Part shown: positions 20,317-22,995 of the stretch, one piece after another | How positions within the stretch are numbered: position 1 is the stretch's first letter | Layout: every line of letters begins with the position of its first letter | DNA from: CAYYNP01 sp964472545 | Lineage (GTDB): Bacteria > Planctomycetota > Planctomycetia > Pirellulales > Thermoguttaceae | DNA: 22,995 nucleotides | Assembly: GCA_964472545.1 (NCBI GenBank) | Contig: CAYYNP010000159.1 | Coordinates: 1 to 22,995, forward strand | Reading direction: 5' to 3' | Notes under the pieces: model-generated | The model's database searches: none | Told to the model about the DNA's origin: nothing | Seen by the model: the letters and a program-made list of their open reading frames with translations, nothing else | Position numbers and translations under genes: made by a program

Positions 20317-21780
20317 ATGGCACGGGCGAAATCCACCAAGCCGGGCGTCGCCGGCCGCCGACCCCCGGCGGCCGCGCAGGACGACGCGCAGGCCGTCGCC
20401 GACGATTACGAAAATGACGACCAGGAGCCCGTCTCCCTGGCTGAAGAGTTGGCGTCCCAGGCCGCCACGCTCAAAGACGAAATCCACGACCGCTACGAGC
20501 AGATCAAGCAGTCGGGCGATACCCACATCGCCAAGCTCCAGCGGATGTCGATGGGCGAACTGATCGAAGAGGCCCGCCGCGAGAATCTCACCGACTACGC
20601 CGGAATCAAGAAACACGACTTGGTGTTCAAGATTCTCAAGGAGCGGGTGAAGCTCAACGGGCTGATGTACGGCGAGGGCACGCTCGAGGTGTTGCCCGAC
20701 GGCTTCGGTTTCTTGCGCAGCCCCGACTACCACTACCTCTCCTGCCCGGACGACATCTACGTTTCGCCCAGCCAGATCCGCCGGTTCGGTCTGAAAACCG
20801 GGGCCACCGTGTCCGGACAGATCCGCCCGCCGAAAGAGAACGAACGCTACTTCGCCCTGCTGCGGGTCGAAGCGATCAACTACCAAGATCCCAACCTGCT
20901 CTCCGACAAAGTCTTCTTCGACGACCTCACGCCCCTGCACCCCGACCAGCGCGTGGTGATGGAGACCACGGCCGAAGAAGTCAACATGCGGGTGGTCGAT
21001 CTGATCGTGCCGATCGGATTCGGCCAGCGAGGATTGATCGTCAGTCCGCCGCGGGCCGGCAAGACAATCCTCATGCAGAAGATGGCCAAGGCCGCGTTGA
21101 CGAACTATCCCGAACTGTACGTCTTCATGCTGCTGATCGACGAGCGGCCGGAAGAAGTCACCGACATGGAGCGTCAGGTCCGCGGCAAGAACTGCGAGGT
21201 GATCAGTTCCACTTTCGACGAGCCGGCCGCGCGCCACATCCAGGTCTCCGAGATGGTGCTGGAGAAGGCCAAGCGGATGGTCGAGTACGGCCACGACGTG
21301 CTGATCTTCCTCGACTCGATCACGCGGTTGGCCCGGGCATGGAACGCCGAGTGCCCCAACTCCGGCAAGATCCTCTCCGGCGGCGTCGACGCCAACGCGT
21401 TGCAGCGGCCGAAGCGCTTCTTCGGCTCCGCTCGAAAGATCGAAGAAGGCGGCTCACTGACGATCATCGCCACGGCGTTGATCGATACCGGCAGCCGGAT
21501 GGACGAGGTGATCTTCGAGGAGTTCAAAGGGACCGGCAACCAGGAAATCCTGCTGGACCGCAAGCTGGTCGACCGGCGGATTTGGCCGGCGATCGACATC
21601 AATCGCAGCGGCACCCGACGCGAAGAGATGCTGCTGGACCCGGAGGAACACCGCCGCGTCTGCATCCTCCGCCGCGTGTTGGACGACATGAATCCGCCGG
21701 AGGCCATGGAGTTGCTCGCCACCCGGCTGCGAAAGACGCAGAACAACGCCGAGTTCTTGATGAGCATGAACTTGAAGTAG
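20317..21780 (+). CDS. rho: Transcription termination factor Rho
   Basis: A 487-residue hexameric RNA helicase that ends transcription at C-rich unstructured RNA. Residues 1-75 are an acidic and basic, disordered-looking extension with a predicted coiled segment. The N-terminal helix bundle (about 76-112) and the cold-shock-type RNA-binding domain (116-190, with DGFGFLR and DDIYVSPSQIRRF) follow. The motor keeps the P-loop PPRAGKT (244-250), Walker B VLIFLDS (about 328-334), the Q-loop SGGVDANALQRPKRF, the R-loop GTGNQE (405-410) and the arginine-finger region DRRIWPAIDINRSGTRREE. Escherichia coli Rho is 419 residues; the extra length is in the N-terminal extension. ATG 20317 has GGAG 11 nt upstream; the frame is open to 20023, but that upstream translation is not protein-like. 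Confidence 0.97.
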   Translation: MARAKSTKPGVAGRRPPAAAQDDAQAVADDYENDDQEPVSLAEELASQAATLKDEIHDRYEQIKQSGDTHIAKLQRMSMGELIEEARRENLTDYAGIKKHDLVFKILKERVKLNGLMYGEGTLEVLPDGFGFLRSPDYHYLSCPDDIYVSPSQIRRFGLKTGATVSGQIRPPKENERYFALLRVEAINYQDPNLLSDKVFFDDLTPLHPDQRVVMETTAEEVNMRVVDLIVPIGFGQRGLIVSPPRAGKTILMQKMAKAALTNYPELYVFMLLIDERPEEVTDMERQVRGKNCEVISSTFDEPAARHIQVSEMVLEKAKRMVEYGHDVLIFLDSITRLARAWNAECPNSGKILSGGVDANALQRPKRFFGSARKIEEGGSLTIIATALIDTGSRMDEVIFEEFKGTGNQEILLDRKLVDRRIWPAIDINRSGTRREEMLLDPEEHRRVCILRRVLDDMNPPEAMELLATRLRKTQNNAEFLMSMNLK

Positions 21781-21816
21781 CCGGCAGACGCCGGGAACTC
21801 CGGCAAGCTCCGGCTA
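21778..21816. terminator. Two-part hairpin overlapping the rho stop codon
   Basis: TAGCCGG (21778-21784, including the stop TAG) pairs with CCGGCTA (21810-21816), enclosing a second hairpin GCCGG-GAACT-CCGGC (21790-21804). A pyrimidine-rich run follows but no true T-tract. It may be a weak terminator or a 3' stabilising structure before ribH. Confidence 0.35.
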
Positions 21817-21866
21817 TCCCTCTCCAACCAACACCCCACCCAATCCACCCAGCCCACCAAAACACC

Positions 21867-22376
21867 GTGCCCAACGTCTACCAAGGAAACCACTCGGCCC
21901 CGGAAGGCCGTTTTGCCATCGTCGTCGCCCGCTTCAATGAGTCGATCACCTCCCGGCTGCTCGACGGGGCCGTCGCCACGCTCACCTCACACGGCGTGGC
22001 CGACGACGCGATCGACGTGGCCTGGGTTCCCGGCGCGTACGAGATCCCCACCGTTGCCAACCAGATGGCCACCAGCGGGCGTTATCTGGCGGTGATCTGC
22101 CTGGGGGCCGTGATCCGCGGCGAGACGACCCACGACCAGCATATCAATCGAGCCGTGGGCAACACGCTGGCCGAGATCGGCGTCCGCTGTGGGCTGCCGG
22201 TGCTCTTCGGCGTGCTGACCTGCAACTCGCTCGAACAAGCTATCGTCCGCTCCGGCGGCGAGGCCACCACCGGCAAGGACGTCGCCGACGCCAAGAAGGG
22301 CAACAAAGGGATCGATTGTGCGGAAGCGGCCTTGGAGATGGTGAACCTGATGGGAAAGATCGGGAGTAGGCAGTAG
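21867..22376 (+). CDS. ribH: 6,7-dimethyl-8-ribityllumazine synthase
   Basis: A 169-residue enzyme joining 5-amino-6-ribitylaminouracil and dihydroxybutanone phosphate in riboflavin synthesis. Seen: FAIVVARFNE at the first strand, WVPGAYEIP at the substrate site, CLGAVIRGETTHDQHI with the catalytic His, LTCNSLEQAI, and GNKGIDCAEAALEMVNLM at the end. Before GNKG it has about 8-10 more residues (EATTGKDVADAKK) than the short form of Escherichia coli. The start is taken as GTG 21867; it has no clear ribosome binding site and follows a C/A-rich spacer. The last codons and the stop TAG lie inside a heptamer repeat (22366-22414). ribH followed by nusB is a common bacterial pairing. Confidence 0.93.
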   Translation: MPNVYQGNHSAPEGRFAIVVARFNESITSRLLDGAVATLTSHGVADDAIDVAWVPGAYEIPTVANQMATSGRYLAVICLGAVIRGETTHDQHINRAVGNTLAEIGVRCGLPVLFGVLTCNSLEQAIVRSGGEATTGKDVADAKKGNKGIDCAEAALEMVNLMGKIGSRQ

Positions 22377-22414
22377 GCGGTAGACAGTAGGCGGTAGGCG
22401 GTAGGCGGTAGACG
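22366..22414 (+). repeat. Heptamer tandem array GTAGGCG covering the ribH stop
   Basis: Seven successive 7-nt units: GTAGGCA, GTAGGCG, GTAGACA, then GTAGGCG three times, and GTAGACG. The ribH stop TAG (22374-22376) is the TAG of the second unit. A degenerate unit follows. The spacer continues with two copies of ATCATCAATCA near 22450-22475, just before nusB. Confidence 0.9.
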
Positions 22415-22490
22415 GTGGAAAGCACGGGGGCCGTCTCTGCCAACGGTCCATCATCAATCACAAATCATCAATCATAAGTCGCAGTTTCGC

Positions 22491-22931
22491 ATGCCCAAGC
22501 GTAGTCTGGCCCGAGAGGCCGCGTTACAGATCTTGTATCAGGATGACGTGAATACGCACGTCAATCCGGCGATGGCCGACGCAATGCTCGAGAGCCGGCT
22601 GAAGGAGCCCGAACTGCTCGAATTCGCCCGGGCGCTGGTGGCCGGCGTGCGGCGGAATCGAGGCGAACTGGACGCGTCGTTTGCGAAGATCGCGGAAAAC
22701 TGGAGCGTCGACCGCATGGCCGCCACCGACCGCAACGTGCTGCGGCTGGCCGGCTTCGAGATCCTGCACACCGACACGCCCGATCGCGTGGCGATCAACG
22801 AAGCCGTCGAGCTGGCAAAACGCTTCGGCGCGGCCCAATCGGGCCCGTTCGTCAACGGGATTCTGGATCGGCTGATGCGGGAGAGAGAAGCAGTGGATAG
22901 TGGTGAGTGGGGAGTAGGGAGTGGGGAGTAG
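22491..22931 (+). CDS. nusB: Transcription antitermination protein NusB
   Basis: A 146-residue all-helical RNA-binding protein that, with NusE (ribosomal protein S10), binds boxA RNA and prevents premature termination in rRNA operons. Seen: the N-terminal basic RSLAREAALQILYQDD, the core NWSVDRMAATDRNVLRLAGFEIL, and AINEAVELAKRFGAAQSGPFVNGILDRL, the standard NusB ending. The family would normally stop soon after; here the last dozen residues (VDSGEWGVGSGE) are encoded by a heptamer repeat that also supplies the stop TAG (22929-22931). ATG 22491 has no clear ribosome binding site. It lies 114 nt after ribH and, with rho upstream, completes a block of transcription factors. Confidence 0.95.
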   Translation: MPKRSLAREAALQILYQDDVNTHVNPAMADAMLESRLKEPELLEFARALVAGVRRNRGELDASFAKIAENWSVDRMAATDRNVLRLAGFEILHTDTPDRVAINEAVELAKRFGAAQSGPFVNGILDRLMREREAVDSGEWGVGSGE

Positions 22932-22995
22932 GGAGGGCGGAGGGCGGAGTGGGGAGTGGGGAGTAGGTAGGGCGGGGTGGGGGGGGGGGAGGGCG
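22893..22995 (+). repeat. Heptamer tandem array covering the nusB 3' end (runs off window end)
   Basis: From 22893 the sequence is perfectly phased in 7-nt units: GTGGATA, GTGGTGA, GTGGGGA, GTAGGGA, GTGGGGA, GTAGGGA, GGGCGGA twice, GTGGGGA twice, GTAGGTA, GGGCGGG and further G-rich units to the window end. The nusB stop lies in the sixth unit. Confidence 0.9.

Overview
The window looks like a chromosomal piece of a high-GC planctomycete, probably of the Pirellulales type. The grounds are the run polA, coaE, rho, ribH, nusB on one strand; anchored coiled-coil and HEAT-repeat proteins of kinds I associate with Planctomycetota; a GHxR-type ParB relative; and several families of short palindromic and heptameric intergenic repeats. 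No tRNA, rRNA or CRISPR array is visible. A run of exactly 100 N at 5723-5822 is a scaffold gap of unknown true length.

Layout. Positions 1-313 hold G- and C-rich heptamer repeats and a palindrome. 314-1072 is a SagB-type nitroreductase. 1264-4121 is a co-directional membrane group: a Wzz-like coiled-coil protein, a CPBP (Abi/Rce1-type) intramembrane protease fused to a PDZ domain, and a four-helix membrane protein. 4592-5446 (minus) is a two-domain GNAT acetyltransferase. Between it and the next gene lies a repeat-rich zone (5429-6052) with three copies of a 123-bp palindromic element, a duplicated copy of the acetyltransferase promoter and start, and the assembly gap.

6109-11250 looks accessory: a 1020-residue single-chain restriction-modification protein whose middle third has a clearly lower GC content, a ribbon-helix-helix protein overlapping a small membrane protein whose start codon and ribosome binding site sit in a long perfect hairpin, a gene-free stretch with a cloverleaf-like fold, and a ParB-like gene remnant that seems to have lost its GHxR motif. 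11259-12339 (minus) is a TatD-like hydrolase close to the Ebo-cluster hydrolase, with a small partner gene. 12653-14716 is a HEAT-repeat protein and a membrane protein, converging on a 489-residue anchored coiled-coil protein with a BRCT-like domain (14713-16182, minus) that has a near-consensus sigma70 promoter and a palindrome at its start site.

16566-22931 is the housekeeping block: DNA polymerase I, dephospho-CoA kinase, Rho (with a C-rich, G-poor leader), lumazine synthase and NusB. Rho and NusB both act in transcription termination and antitermination. ribH and nusB both end inside heptamer repeats that supply their TAG stop codons. The most promising observations are the mosaic restriction-modification gene, the start-codon hairpin at 9872-9915, the promoter-plus-palindrome duplication at 5429-5722, and the stop-supplying heptamer arrays. 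I see no complete, obviously new multi-gene system.
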